Below, piece by piece: positions 1 through 12,124 of a DNA stretch of 64,000 nucleotides. The notes below the pieces were generated by a model that made no database searches, was not told the DNA's origin, and worked only from the letters and a program-made list of their open reading frames with translations. Within the stretch, counting starts at the first letter, position 1. Each line of letters starts with the position of its first letter. A program made the translations under genes and the position numbers. The stretch spans positions 35,030,827-35,094,826 of the forward strand of contig NC_041019.1 in assembly GCF_004193775.1 (NCBI RefSeq), in the 5' to 3' direction. The stretch comes from Glycine soja (lineage: Eukaryota; Streptophyta; Magnoliopsida; Fabales; Fabaceae).

Positions 1-849
1 TATTGTATCTTAAAGACTAGTTATAAATAAATTATAAATTTGAAAATTTGGATATTATATCTTAAAGACTAGTTATTTTCTTAAATAATTCATATTACAT
101 AAATTAAATTTTTTTGAGGATTTTATCTTTAGTTTGCGAATTGTTTATCAATTACGTCAAAGAGATGAAAATTAAGTCAAACAACAATTTCTAAGAGATA
201 AATGTATCGGTAAAAACAAACATTTTGAGTTTAAGAATAAAGCTTAAGAATTGTCTCACTCAGTTCAATGCACACACGAAAATCACTCAATGATATGTAT
301 TTCAAGATAAACCAAGTACATAACAACTCAAGTGGACCATACATCACACAAACAACAAGGTGAGGCCCAAAACTTATCTAACTGGTTCAAGCTCAAGGGA
401 CTTCTCATACATGACTTTTTTTGCTAGTGTTTTACCTCTATGGAAAAGTCTTATATTGAAGTGGTAAGTTCAAAACAAAAAGTTTCAAAAAGTGTTTTAC
501 ACAAAATGAATTCCTAAAAATTAACAACAAACCAATGTAGAGTAAAAAATAGAAAATCACATAAAGGTCATAAAAAAATATCATCAAGTTGTGAGTGAAG
601 TGACAGGTCACGAATGCCCACTGTATTACAACAACCCAAATGCAATGTCCTAGTGCATACATACAACATATAGAATGAAAAATAAAACAAAGGGAAAGTG
701 CATGGAGACATGAAAGAAAATGAAAAATATAAAGATAAAACCCCCCTCAAGAGGGGGGTGCACCTCCATGATGTTGGTGCTGAAAGAATCCATCCAATCT
801 GGCATCATAAGCATCCAAACGAGTTTGAGCTATTGCCTAGTGAGTGTCC
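1..849. other. AT-rich flank without identifiable gene
   Basis: No convincing coding region or element end is visible. The stretch is AT-rich. Its only notable structure is an inverted repeat at about 739-757 with arms CCCCCCTC and GAGGGGGG. On the minus strand this purine run could be the remnant of a polypurine tract belonging to the Athila-like remains to its right, but no LTR start follows it clearly. Confidence 0.4.
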
Positions 850-2522
850 ATCCAATCCTACATGCCATCGAGTAAAGTAGCCAGATCAGCATGATGAGAT
901 TGGAAGCGGTCTTCCATCTGATCAAGACGGCCAAAAATCCCAGCCCTTATCTCATCTAAGTAGCTGCAGAGGCCCTATATATCAAAAGCATGCAAAGGAG
1001 GCTGCTGAAATTAAGGCTCATGATAGTGGGCCTCCTCCATTGAATGGTCCTAAGGCTAGTCTTCCATATCAGTGTCCTAATGTGGTGCTCTTGGAGGCTG
1101 CTATTGAGTTGGTGGCTACTGTTGATGGGGTGCATGCTCAATGAAGGCATAACCATTGCCTTCTTGAAAAATGCAACCAATGCTCAGAAGTGTAGTATGG
1201 TGAAAGACAAACATAGGAACATGTTGGGTATCATTAGTGTCAAGGTCATAACCTAGGTGGCGTGCTAGCCTGACAATAAAAGAACCAATGATGTTGCAGC
1301 TTTGATGTAGTTTGGAGGTCCTCTTGCCCACATCCATGCCAGTTTGGAGGTACATATAGCTAACATTACATTGATGTCCTTTGGTCATATAATAGACAAG
1401 TAGGCATCTTTAGTTGTGACCACCCCATCATTATTCTTGCGGTCATGAATGAAACCTGAAAGCCACCTATGAGTAGCTTAAAGAATAGGGTCTCGAATCT
1501 AATTGGCCTTGGGAGAGTTGTGCATTGTAGCGGCCTTGGCCTGTGATCTTTTTCCAAGTGCTAGCCCATGCATATCCTTCGTGGGCCCTCAACTTTGCTT
1601 GACGATCTCTGTTAGTTAGGATGGAGGCATCTGTCTCAAAAACCAGAGTGACATTAAACTCTACTAATGTCATGTGATGCTTCTGGCCCATCATGAAAAA
1701 AGACACCATTTACTTAGTATAAGGGTCATGGAAATCATATCAAATTGTCTGTGGATCCTCCTTAGGTAAGGAAATAGTACACTGACACCTTCAGTAAGAG
1801 GCTAGGAACTCCAGAATGGGTGTACGATAAGTGGGCTCATCAATCAATGCCAAGTCCCCCATCCTAAGGCATAGATGTAAGTCATTAGTCGCTCTTGTGC
1901 TCCAAGAGCTATGAAGGTGGCCATGTCTAATAGGCGAGTGGGATGAATTAGAAAAATGGACAACTGCCGATAATGCTCGACAAGCTGGGCCGAAATCTAT
2001 GGATCAAGGGCTTCACCTTCAAGCTCTTCAGCATGTGGTGAATGGCGATGGTGATGGAGATGGGTGACGAATGGCCTGTTGACGACAACCTTGCTATGGT
2101 GGTGTCTGTTGAGGAGGTGGTTGAAGCTCGCATGGAAAGATAGAACATCCTCCAGACACCTTGGCCCTTGTGCTAGAACCAGTAGCTGAGGAAGAGCCCT
2201 TCATGAACTTGCATAGAAGAATGTAGGAAAAAGAAATGGACAAAAAACTATTAGTTGTTTTTATCAGCACAGACCATGCTTGGTTTGGGTGCAAAACAAC
2301 ATGGTTGGGAAGCCCGACCTACTTCAAACCCAGGAGCACGACTAGTGCTGAAGGAGCATGACTAGTGTTGAAGGAGCACGACTTATGCTTCATATGAACA
2401 ACAAGGACATTCATCAGAAACCTAGGAGCATGGGTTGTGTTGTTGAAGCATAGCTTGTGTTGTGATGAACAATCACTAGATTTTCCAGAAAAAACTTTAA
2501 GTTTCCTATCCTAAAACCACCT
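850..2522 (-). pseudogene. Decayed Athila-like env-position ORF and spacer
   Basis: Read on the minus strand from about 2230 to 850, this is a badly broken coding region with several stops and frame changes. Conceptual pieces include TYRTPILEFL, then KHHMTLVEFN (about 1670), then GSFIVRLARHLGYDL (about 1260), and finally a short coiled-coil-like tail. That order resembles the Arabidopsis retrotransposon ORF-1/ATHILA family, a plant-mobile-domain-like protein encoded downstream of pol in Athila-type Ty3/gypsy elements. The assignment rests on recalled family patterns. Bases 2300-2522 contain short imperfect repeats around 'ggagcacgacta' and no gene. Element A inserted at 2522/2523, so this is the oldest layer at the left edge. 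Confidence 0.45.
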
Positions 2523-2972
2523 TGCCATACCCTAATTTCGTCCGGGGACCATCCGTTTGTTGGGATGCGACCCTTATTTGATCACTTCGAGGTACTTGGC
2601 ATCCATCGTTAGGCAATCCGTGAAGTTCCATAACATGCCGAAAGTCAAAAGGAAGCATTGTTGCACAATCCGTGAGGTTCCGTAACATGTCGAAGTCAAA
2701 AGGAAGCATTGCTGCACAATTTGTGAAGTTCTGTAACATTCCGGAAGCCAAAAAAGGGATGATTACGTAATCCGTAAGGTTCCGTAACATTACGAAAAGA
2801 AAACAAGTATCGTTACGAAATTCGTAAAGTTCCGTAACGTTACGGAAAAAGAATCAGCAAAAAAAGGCAGGGGGTGTATTTAGTAAACAGAGGGGTACAA
2901 ATAGCAATCAGGCCCACTTGGGCCTTCCAGGAAGTTCCACCAGAAGGTGGTGCCTTTTGGAGGAAGCAACCT

Positions 2973-3025
2973 AGCTCGCTTGGGCGAGCTGGGTGGCAAG
3001 CTTCTCCCTCTTTTTCCTATAAATA
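2973..3025 (+). promoter_or_regulatory. LTR core promoter: palindrome plus TATA box
   Basis: AGCTCGC (2973-2979) and GCGAGCT (2984-2990) form an inverted repeat. TATAAATA lies at 3018-3025, 28 bp after the palindrome. The same pair occurs with 28-29 bp spacing in four other LTRs here. A TATA box at this place would start transcription at about 3050. Confidence 0.75.
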
Positions 3026-3203
3026 GGGGTAGGAGGGCAGAACAAAAATGTTCAACCCTCCTGGTATCTGAGGATCACTTAAAATTAGTGAGAAAAATTA
3101 TTTCCGTAAAAAAAATCCAAGCCGAGGCGCTTCTGTAACGCTTCCGAGACGTTTCCGTGGGTGATTTCGCGAAGATTTTCTGTCGTTCTTCGGTCTTCAA
3201 CCG

Positions 3204-3205
3204 GT
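3204..3205 (+). other. Candidate leader 5' splice site (GTAAGT)
   Basis: The sequence CCG|GTAAGT lies about 180 bp downstream of the TATA box. A GTAAGT (or GTAAG) in the same context after 'tcttcaac' is retained in LTRs B, C, 39807-41943 and 59873-61475, and is lost in E. It is a likely donor for splicing to the acceptors before ORF1 (5183-5184) and gag (7219-7220). Confidence 0.55.
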
Positions 3206-3920
3206 AAGTTCCCGAAATCGAACTTTTTAATTCATTCTATGTACCCTTAGTGGTCCCCACTTGTTTTGTGTGCTTTTATTTTTATTTCATTTACTTTCCG
3301 TACCCCCTTTTGACGTGCTTTAGTCATTTATTTAAGTCATTTTCTCGCCTAATAAAAAACTAAAATAAATTTCCACCGATCATTTGAATTGTAATGTCTT
3401 TTAATTTCTGTTAAAATAAAATCCGACCGTTCGGTCATGCCGTAACCACGTTTAAAACAAAAAAAGAGGCAAAATAATAATATAATAATCAAAAAATATC
3501 TTTTAGTAAAATAATAATAAAAAAAAATCAATCGGACGTTTTTCTTTGAGATTTTCCTTTCTTAATCGAATTGACTAATAACCAAAGTGAAACTAAGGCT
3601 AAAATCAATTCATAAATCAAACTTTTGTCATCACCTAAAAAGCCATTTTTAAGGTCCAACGCCTTGAAATGGTCTTTTCCGCTTTTATTGGTTAAACGTG
3701 GATTTCTAAAAAGCTTAAAATCAACACATAGCTTTGTTACCTCTTTCAAAAAATAAACAAGAGATCATTAATGGCCCAATGCCTTAATGTTTTCTCTCCT
3801 TTCAAAAGACTCGAAAGATCGTTTAATGGTCCAACGCCTTAAATGACCTTTCATTCAATAAAAATATATCTTGCAAAAAAGGAATAAAAGCAATTTAACC
3901 AACGTTTAGTTCTAAAAAAA

Positions 3921-3963
3921 CTACGTAGGTCTGATTTCCTTATCACAATTAAGGAATACGTAG
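3921..3963 (+). other. Conserved CTACGTAG leader hairpin
   Basis: The outer stem is CTACGTA (3921-3927) with TACGTAG (3957-3963). The inner stem is TTCCTTA (3936-3942) with TAAGGAA (3950-3956). An 8-nt one-sided bulge separates them and the loop is 7 nt. Other copies have CCTCA/TGAGG in the inner stem, a compensated change. It lies in the transcribed leader about 350 nt before the PBS. Confidence 0.6.
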
Positions 3964-4310
3964 GACCAAGGGAAACACCCTTGTCGACCACAAAAAGATA
4001 AAAAATATAAAAGGCATAAAAAGACATAAGAACGTAAAAAAGAGGAAGATAACACAAATTGAAGTCATGTTTGCACATTTGATTAAAGGCTGTCGTCCCT
4101 TGTGACGGACGTGTGGGGTGCTAATACCTTCCCCATGCGTAAATACAACTCCCAAACCTTTCACTTAAAGTTCGTAGACCACGTCTTTTCCGGTTTTTCC
4201 GACGTTTTTCTCAAATAAATGTTGGTGGCGACTCCGCGCGTATTCCCTTTTTGGAACACGCACCCGTGAGTCTCGCGTCACCCTCCCGCCGAAGGGTAGG
4301 TTGCGACAGT

Positions 4311-4328
4311 TGGCGACTCCACTGGGGA
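4311..4328 (+). other. Primer-binding site of element A
   Basis: TGGCGACTCCACTGGGGA lies 2 nt after the LTR end. The same sequence sits at the matching place in element B, and a diverged version in E. The TGG start fits complementarity to a tRNA 3' CCA. Ogre elements are known to use tRNA-Arg, and this sequence resembles that type. Confidence 0.8.
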
Positions 4329-5189
4329 TTGTTTTTAGAAAGTTAGGCCATTTAATCTTATGCAATGTTATCATGACTTTCTCCTTTGTTGGTTTCCCTT
4401 TATTTCTCTTGTGTTCTTGTATATAACTTTTGGATGCCTTTAGTGTATTTTTTTAAATGTATGCATGAGGTAAATATTTATTCATTTGATGCACACAAAC
4501 ACCAACACTATTCGCACACACGGTGAGTTGAAAAAGGGCCCTATACCCGGGTTCGTGGGAACATAAGGAGTGGAGGTGAATCTGTGATCATGCTAGGTCT
4601 CCGACTTGGTTGATTACAGTGAACCCTCATCTAGAGTTTTTCTCTTTGATAACATATTGTTGCTAGTAGTCCCTACTGCTGCAATATGTTCTTCGAAGGG
4701 GATGATACCTCCAGAGACCATCAAGAGAGATAAGACCACCTTGGGAATTATCACTAAAAAGCCCCTTTAGCTCTCTCCAATGTAGGTTCCTAAAATAGGG
4801 GCACGGAGCAAGCACGCTGTGTGCCATTTTTTCACACTGCCATGCATATAGTCAAATGCCGTGTACCCCTTTGATTATATTTGTTTGTGAATATTATCGT
4901 ACTATGTACATCCCCATGTTGTGCCTTTCGCATATGCATCATGCACGGGTTCTGTCTTGATCCCCTCTCTTTGGCAAACCAACGGAGGATCCGTGTCACG
5001 TTCTTAAATACATACGTCGAGCATCGTGCTACCCCAAGACGTTGTATCTAAGAAGGAGACAATTTCCCGGGCTCCCGTATTCATAAATGCATCTATGTCA
5101 TATGCATTTCTTCATGCATTCATCCATTCCACCCATGATAGATGTCGGAGTTTTGATTCGCACTGGGTTTTTGTTTCACTTTAGTAAAC
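4329..5189 (+). other. 5'UTR of element A with hairpin and splice acceptor
   Basis: This is noncoding leader between the PBS and ORF1. It contains a nested hairpin at 4652-4689 (ACATATTG...CAATATGT enclosing TAGTAGT-CCCT-ACTGCTG) that is retained in B, D and E. It ends with a strong 3' splice site, TTTTTGTTTCACTTTAG, whose AG is at 5183-5184, leaving 5 nt before the ORF1 ATG. The same 5-nt distance is seen in B and D. Confidence 0.65.
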
Positions 5190-7054
5190 ATGGGAACAAA
5201 TCAAACTGGAAAAAGGTTTTATCAAGTCAAGATTAAGGGCCTAGATATCACCAGCATTAAGGAGTTAGGGCGGTTGATGGGACCTCTCCAAATGCAAGCC
5301 TTCCGCAAGGCGTACGGAAAGATTTTAGATTTGACCATAGCAGAGATATCCACAGAAGCCGTTGTATCACTCACCCAATACTATGACCAGCCTTTGAGAT
5401 GCTTCACGTTTGGAGACTTCCAATTAGTACCGACTGTTGAAGAATTTGAGGAGATTCTAGGATGTCCTCTTGGGGGAAGGAAACCGTATCTTTTCTCCGG
5501 ATTTCTTCCCTCCTTGAGCAAGATTGCAGTTGTGGTCAGGGATTCGGGGAGAGGATTGGATCGTGTAAAGCAAACTTGAAACGGTGTAGTGGGCCTACCA
5601 CGAAAGTACTTAGAAGGCAAGGCAAGGGATATGGCGAATCAAGAGGAGTGGGTCCCGTTTATGGACGTATTAGCATTGCTAATCTTTGGGGTTGTCCTCT
5701 TTCCAAACATGGATGGTTTGGTGGACCTAGCCGTAATTGATGCTTTCCTTGCATATCACCATAGCAAAGAAAGCCTGGTAGTGGCTATCTTGGCGGACTT
5801 ATTTGACACATTTGACCGAAGGTGTGAGAAGAGTAGTGCACGGATCATCTGCTGCTTACCCGCTCTTTGTGTATGGTTGGTTTTGCACCTATTCCAACAA
5901 GACATAAGGCATCCATGTATGCTCCGAAGCCATCGCTCGTGTGTCGAAAAGAGAATAGTAGATTGGGACCAACACTTGGCGGGGATAAGAGGCAGAACAA
6001 TCAACTGGTTTCCACGATGGAAGGAAGGAAAGGAGGGAGTTCTCTTCTCATATGGGGACTACCCAAAGATCCCATTGATAAGAACGAGGGGTTGCATTAA
6101 CTACAATCCCGCACTTGCTATAAGACAGTTAGGGTACCCCATGAGAGGAGCACTGGCAGAAGAAAGCCTGTCTCCTTTCCTTGTGAGAGATTTCGGCGCG
6201 CAAAGTTTCAAGGTTATACAAAGTGTCCATAAGGCGTGGGAAAGCCCGCTAAGGAAAGATAAAGAACTTAGGGGCATTCGTAATGGCATCATCGGCGGTT
6301 ATCATGAATGGCTGAAAGTTCGTACACGAGGGTTAGATTGGCTCTCCAAGTTAAAGATTATCAATGAAGAGAACTTCGAAGCTCTGGAAGAGGATGAAGA
6401 AGTCCGAGCTCTAAAAACAGAACTAGGAAAAGCAAGACTTGCCAAAGAAAAATTCAAGTTGGTCACGACAGACGTCTGGAAAGAGTGTGCCGGGTTACGA
6501 GAAGAAAATGCAGCTACCGCAAGAGCCCTTGAACAAGAAACCAAGAGGGTTCGCAAAGAAGAGCATGGCCGTGACAAATTTCGTGGAGCTTTATGGGGCA
6601 GCAACAGTGAGCTCAAGCTTCGAAGGGAAGAGAGAGACCAATCACGAGCACATTGCATGGTCTTGAAAGAGGAGTTAGCTGCTTGCTCAAGGTCCAAAAG
6701 AAACTTGTCTCAGCGTTTATGCGAGACAGAGACCAACATGTTAGCTATCATTAGCAAGTACCAAGAAGAACTAAATCTAGCCACGGCCCACGAGCACAAA
6801 GTGGCGGACGAGTATGCCCAAGTGTACGCGGAAAAGGAGGCTAGAGGAAGGGTGATCGACTCGTTACATCAAGAGGCAATAATGTGGATGGACCAATTTG
6901 CTCTTACCTTGAACGGGAGTCAAGAACTTCCCCATTACTAGCCAAGGCCAAAGCAATGGCGGACACCTACTCCTCCCCCGAGGAGATCCACGGACTTCTC
7001 GGCTATTGTCAGCATATGATAGACTTAATGGCCCATATAATTAGAAACCGCTAG
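5190..7054 (+). pseudogene. ORF1 of element A (DUF7745-like), broken
   Basis: This ORF precedes gag, a hallmark of Ogre-type elements, and starts MGTNQTGKRF. Compared with the intact 621-residue copy in element B, it has an in-frame TGA at 5577-5579, where B has an arginine codon. It also has a one-base deletion near 6931 that shifts the frame into an early stop at 6941. The original C-terminus can still be followed to TAG at 7052-7054. The N-terminal half matches the uncharacterised legume DUF7745 family, and the segment RCFTFGDFQLVPTVEEFEEI resembles plant-mobile-domain proteins. The C-terminal third is a charged coiled coil. The function is unknown. Bases 7055-7285 are spacer with a 3' splice site (AG 7219-7220) 65 nt before the gag ATG, at the same distance as in B. 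Confidence 0.8.
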
Positions 7055-7285
7055 GAAGTTTGTATTGTCACTCAGATCTTGACTAGTTATAACTTTTTGA
7101 ATAAAATGAGTTTATCCCATGTTTTTATTCCAAAGATCAGTGCGAATCAAATCACTCCCGCATTTTATCTCTAGCCTGCATTCATTTTTCTTTACCTACT
7201 CCTCACGTTTGGTTTTTTAGGAAAAAACACCATATCTAAATGCGCCCCAAGGCATCCCTATCGCATCAGAGCCAAATCTAGAACG

Positions 7286-10200
7286 ATGGGTGATCAAGAG
7301 GAGACGCAGGAACAGATGAAAGTCGACATGTCAGCTTTGAAAGAGCAAATGACTTCCATGATGGAGTCCATGTTAGGAATGAGACAACTCATGGAGAAAA
7401 ACGTGGCCATCGCTGCCGCTGTTAGTTTGGCTGCCGAAGCAGACCCAACTCTCCCGGCTACCACGCACCATCCTCTCCTAAATGCGGTAGGACGAGAAAG
7501 GAGCACACTGGGGCACACCAGTAAGCCCCATTTGGGATACAATCGGGTGGCTTACCTTTATGGATTACCACCTAATTACATGCCGCCAGTCATGCATGAT
7601 GACGCGGGTCATGTCCCTTCCCCCATCCTTGAAGGGGAGCCTCCTCGACAGTCCGACGAGGTTCACGAGGATCATCGAGAGTATGCCCAACGGGATGTCT
7701 ATTTCTACCCTCCGGTCCCTGTCAAGGGGCCGGCACCCAATGTATTGCCTCAGCACAACCCCACAGCACAACCAATATTCTTGTCCACAGAGGGACCACC
7801 CCTGGCGGTGGAAGAAAGAAGGAAACTCGATCTCATCGAGGCTTGAGAGCTGTTGAAGGCTTTGGCGACTATCCGTTCACGGACATGGCAGATCTTTGCT
7901 TGGTACCGGATGTCGTCATCCCCCCAAAATTCAAGGTACCTGATTTCGACAAGTACAAAGGGACGACTTGTCCTAAGAACCATCTCAAGATATATTGTTG
8001 AAAGATGGGGGCGCATTCTAGGGATGAAAAGTTGTTAATGCATTTTTTCCAAGATAGCTTGGCTAGAGCCGCTGTCATTTGGTACACTAATCTTGAAGCT
8101 TCCCACGTCCGTACTTGGAAGGATCTGATTATTGCCTTCCTTAGGCAATATCAGTACAATTCCGATATGGCTCCCGATCGCACTCAGCTGCAGAACATGG
8201 TTAAGAAGGAAAGTGAGACCTTTAAAGAGTACGCTCAGCGGTGGAGAGACCTGGCAGCACAAGTGGCCCCTCCCATGGTCGAAAGGGAGATGATTACCAT
8301 GATGGTAGACACCTTGCCAGTGTTTTACTATAAGAAGTTGGTAGGCTACATGCCTTCCAGCTTCGCGGACTTGGTATTCGCCGGGGAAAGAATCGAAGTA
8401 GGGTTGAAGAGAGGGAAGTTCAATTACGTCTCCTCCACAAGTACCAATGCTAGGAGAATCGGAGCAACTGGGGCAAAAAGGAAGGAAGGAGATACCCATG
8501 CCGTCACTTCGACGCCCACATGGGTCAAGCCACCGCAGAACTCTCATGGTACCCATCAGTATGCGCAACATCATCCGAGCTTCTCAGCTCGCGCCGGGAA
8601 CTCCTCCAATTCAGCACCCGTACAGCCTAGAGCGCCCGCCCCCATCCAGAGGGAGGCCCCCCAAGCTCCGGCTCCAACCACGACTCGCTCGGTCGGCAAT
8701 GCCCACTTTGGCATCGGTTCCAACGCGATGAGGAACTTTCCCCCGAGGCCAATTCCAGAATTCACCTTGATCCCAATGACGTACGAAGATCTCTTGCCAT
8801 CCCTCATCGCCAACCAGATGGCTATGATATCTCCCGGGAAGATCTACCAACCTCTTTTCCCAAAGTGGTATGACCCTAACGCAACTTGCGCGTACCATGG
8901 GAAAACCCCGGGCCACTCCACTGAAAAATGCCTGGCCCTTAAATACAAGGTCCAACATTTGATAGACGCCGGATGGCTAACGTTTCAAGAGGATCGACCC
9001 AACATGAAAACAAACCCGCTCGCCAATCATGGAGGGGGAGCAGTTAATGCCGTCGAGTCGGGTAGGTTGCGCAGGTCTAAGCCTTTAAAGGACATGACGA
9101 CCCCCAGGAGGTTTATCTACGAGGCCCTACAAAAGGGGGGCGTAATTCCCCACAGTGGGCATGAAGAGGATTCTTGTTTGTTGCATCCCGGCGAGCTACA
9201 TAACATGGAAACATGTTTAGCAGTGGAGGACCTTTTGCAATAGATGATAGATCAAGGCCGATTGGAAGTCAGCGATGAGGGGAGGGAAGAGCAGCATATA
9301 TGTATGCAGTCCGCGGATAAGAGAAGTTTTGGAAGGCCTAAGCCTTTGGTGGTATATTTCACCAAAGACGCAGCTCCCCAGAAGCCTTGATACCCCTCGG
9401 TAGTTAAACCTGTTCCTTTCCCATACCGAAACAGCCATGTAGTCCCGTGGAGGTATGCACCTCCAAGTGAAAGGAAGGAAGAGGCCACCGACATCAACTC
9501 ATTGTCAGCCAAGGTAACCAATATCACGGGGCTGAGCGGCGTGACCCACAGTGGTCGCGTGTTTTCACCCCCCGACCTGCTGACACAACCCGCAAATGTT
9601 AAAGGGAAGGCAAAGATGGTGGAAGAAGGAAGTGTCGCTAGAGGAAGCAAGCGAGTTTCTCCGTATTATTCAGTAAAGCGAGTTCAAGGTCATTGAGCAG
9701 CTTAACAAAACCCTGGCCAGGGTCTCTCTTTTGAAACTACTCATGAGCTCTGAGCCTCATCGGGCTTTGCTAGTAAAGGTCTTGAACGAAGCTCATGTGA
9801 CCCAAGATATCTCTGTAGAAGGCTTTAGAGGACTCGTCAATAACATCACCGCCAACAACTATCTCGCCTTCGCCGAAGAAGAAATCCCTACCGAGGGGAG
9901 AGGGCATAACAGGGCCTTGCATGTATCAGTCAAATGCATGGACCATGTCGTGGCCAAGGTGCTCATCGATAACGGTTCCAGTTTAAACGTAATGCCCAAA
10001 AGCATGTTGGAGAAATTGCCATTTAATGCTTCCCATCTAAAGCCAAGTTCCATGGTGGTCCATGCCTTCGACGGCACCCGCCGAGAGGTTAGGGGAGAGA
10101 TCGACATCCCTGTACAGATAGGCCCCCATACCTGTCAGGTTACCTTTCAAATAATGGATATTAACCCAGCTTACAGCTGCCTTTTGGGATGCCCGTGGAT

Positions 10201-10416
10201 CCACTCGGTGGGAGTCGTTCCCTCTACACTCCACCAAAAATTGAAATTCGTAGTAGAGGGGCATTTGGTTATCGTATCGGGCGAGGAAGACATCTTGGTG
10301 AGTTGCCCGTCCTCTATGCCATATGTGGAAGCCACAGAGGAGTCATTAGAAACAGCCTTCCAGTCTTTTGAGGTGGTAAGCATTGCCACCGTAGATTCCT
10401 TCTCTGGGTAACCTTG
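7286..10416 (+). pseudogene. gag-protease of element A, broken and truncated
   Basis: The start is MGDQEETQEQ, as in element B. Against B the reading frame shows a small deletion near 7840 (stop at 7844-7846), TGA at 7999-8001, TAG at about 9241-9243, TGA near 9387, and a deletion of roughly 90 bp near 9635. A TAA at about 10409-10411 replaces a glutamine codon. Recognisable parts are the retrotransposon gag domain (about 7900-8420), a CHHC zinc-knuckle-like motif (CAYHGKTPGHSTEKC, about 8887-8931), a second such motif (CLLHPGELHNMETC, about 9175-9216) and the aspartic protease core VLIDNGSSLN (about 9958). Element B then cuts the frame inside the codon after CCT. With this many lesions the copy is dead. 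Confidence 0.85.
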
Positions 10417-12072
10417 TGTCGCAACCTACCCTTCGGCGGGAGGGCGACGCGAGACTCGCGGTATGCGTGTTCCACGAAAGGAATACGCGCGGAGTCGCCA
10501 CCAACGTTTATTTGAGGAAAACGTCGGAAAAACCGGAAAAGACGCGATCTACGAACTTTTAAGTGAAAGGTTCGGGAGTTCTATTTACGCGCGGGGAAGG
10601 TATTAGCACCCCACACGTCCGTCGCGAGGGACGACAGCCTTTAATCGAATGTGCAAACATGACTCTAATTTTTTATGTTCCCTTTTTATGTCTCTATGTC
10701 CTTTATACCCTTTTTATATTTTTTCTTTTTGTGGTCGACAAGGGTGTTTCCCTTTGCTCCTACGTATTCCTCAATTTGGGATGAGAAAATCAGACCTACG
10801 TAGTTCTTTTTTATCAAGTGATTCTTTTTTACTTTAAGAGGTGATCATTTTAAGGCGTTGGACCTAAAAAAATGATCCATTTTACTTAGTGAGAAAATGA
10901 AATGACAAACTTCAAAAGGCCTATTTTTATGGACGAGCTTGACTAGGCGAATTGATTTTAGCCTTTAGTTTCACTTTAGTTATTAATCAATTCGATTAAG
11001 AATGAGAAATCCCAAAGAGAAAACGTCCGATTGATTTTCCGCTTTATTTTACTAAAAGATGTTTTTTGATTATTTATATTGTTTTTTACCTCTTTTTTGA
11101 TTTCCAATGTGGTTAATGCACGACCGAACGGTCGGAATTTATTTTAACCGAAGTTAAAGGATAATACAATTCAAACGTTCGGTGGAAATTTATTTTATTT
11201 TTAAGTTAAGCGAGAAATGACTTAAGTAAAATGGCTTAAGCACGTCAACAGGGGGTATAAAAAGTAAACAAAACGAGAATAAAAAAATGCACGAAACACA
11301 ATGTGGACCACTACGGGTGCATAGAATGAATCGAAAAGCTTGGTTCGAGGTACTTACCCGTTGAAGATCGAAGAACGATGAAGAACGAATGAAGAACGTC
11401 GAAGAACGGTTGAAACCTTTGCGAGATTCCTCACGGAAAACGTTATGGAAACGTTTCGGAAGCGCCTCGGCTTAGATTTTCTTCACGGAAACAATTTTTC
11501 CAAGCAAATTCGAAAGAGAGAGAAGTGCCTAAGGGGCTGCACCCCTTCCTTCTTCACTTCCTCCCCTATTTATAGCAAAATAGGGGAGGTGGTTGCCGCC
11601 CAGCTCGCCCAGGCGAGCAGGGTTGCTTCCTCCAGAAGCAACCGCCTTCTGGAGGAATATTCTGGAGGGCCCAAATGGGCCTGGGTGCTATTTGCACCCC
11701 CATTTTTACTAAGTACACCCCCCTCTGCTGTTTTTTGGTGATTCTTTTTTCGTAAAGTTACGGAAACTGACGAATTTCGTAACGATACTTGTTTTCTTTC
11801 CGTAATGTTACGGAACCTTGCGGATTACATAATCATCCCCTTTTTGACTTACGGAATGTTACGGAACCTCTCTTAATTATGCAACGATGCTTCCATTTGA
11901 TTTCCGGTGTGTCACGGAAACTTACGGATTGTGCATCAATATTTTTTTGGTTTTTCGGCATGTCCTGGAATTTCACAAATTGCCTAATGATGGGTGCCAA
12001 GCACCTCACGAGGACCAAAGAATGGTCGCACGTCATCGAGCAAAGGTCCCCGGACGAAATTAGGGTATGACA
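10417..12072 (-). repeat. 3' LTR of element B
   Basis: On the plus strand it reads tgtcgcaacctaccc at the left end and gggtatgaca at the right, so on its own strand it runs TG...CA over 1656 bp. The purine-rich tract follows at 12073. Compared with the 5' LTR (29350-30371) there is only a scattering of substitutions and short homopolymer indels. It contains the CTACGTAG hairpin (about 10758-10806) and a leader donor GTAAGT (GT at 11357-11356, minus). Confidence 0.92.
11567..11618 (-). promoter_or_regulatory. LTR core promoter of element B
   Basis: On the minus strand GCTCGCC-TG-GGCGAGC (11618-11603) is followed after 28 bp by TATAAATA (11574-11567). Just upstream (about 11625-11660) a second inverted repeat pairs TTCCTCCAGAAG with CTTCTGGAGGAA across 7 nt. 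The matching part of the 5' LTR is inside the assembly gap. Confidence 0.75.
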
Positions 12073-12087
12073 GTTGCCCCTCTTTAC
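12073..12087 (-). other. Polypurine tract of element B
   Basis: The minus strand reads GTAAAGAGGGGCAAC immediately before the 3' LTR, which opens TGTCATACCC. The identical string precedes LTR C at 35006-35020, supporting its role as plus-strand primer. Confidence 0.85.
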
Positions 12088-12124
12088 TTGTCTTTTATTG
12101 GAGATAAAAGGAAAGTAAAGATAA

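Larger units (their letters stand above)
2523..4308 (+). repeat. 5' LTR of element A
   Basis: The LTR begins with TG (tgccataccctaatttcg, where other copies read tgtcataccc) and ends ttgcgaca, followed by GT and the primer-binding site. It is 1786 bp long. It holds a palindrome and TATA box (2973-3025), a leader splice donor (3204) and a conserved hairpin (3921-3963). It is visibly diverged from LTRs C and 59873-61475, which form a tighter pair. Confidence 0.9.
2523..10416 (+). mobile_element. Element A: truncated Tat/Ogre-type Ty3/gypsy retrotransposon
   Basis: This is a plus-strand element in the order 5' LTR, PBS, 5'UTR, ORF1 and gag-protease. It is interrupted by element B after the CCTTG at 10412-10416. 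Every ORF carries stops or frameshifts when compared with element B, so it is defective. Its polymerase half is not in the window. It would have to resume right of B's 5' LTR, where the assembly gap lies (30372-30471). The bases before its 5' LTR (CACCT, 2518-2522) do not match those after the next plus-strand 3' LTR (CGTAG at 36620), so A and element C are probably different insertions. Confidence 0.85.

Noticed and set aside
4311..4328. Part of a tRNA gene
   Set aside because: Only 18 bases fit a tRNA 3' end, immediately behind an LTR; it is a primer-binding site.
5756..6697. Minus-strand open frames inside ORF1 and similar overlaps elsewhere
   Set aside because: They are shadows of the coding strand with no family match.
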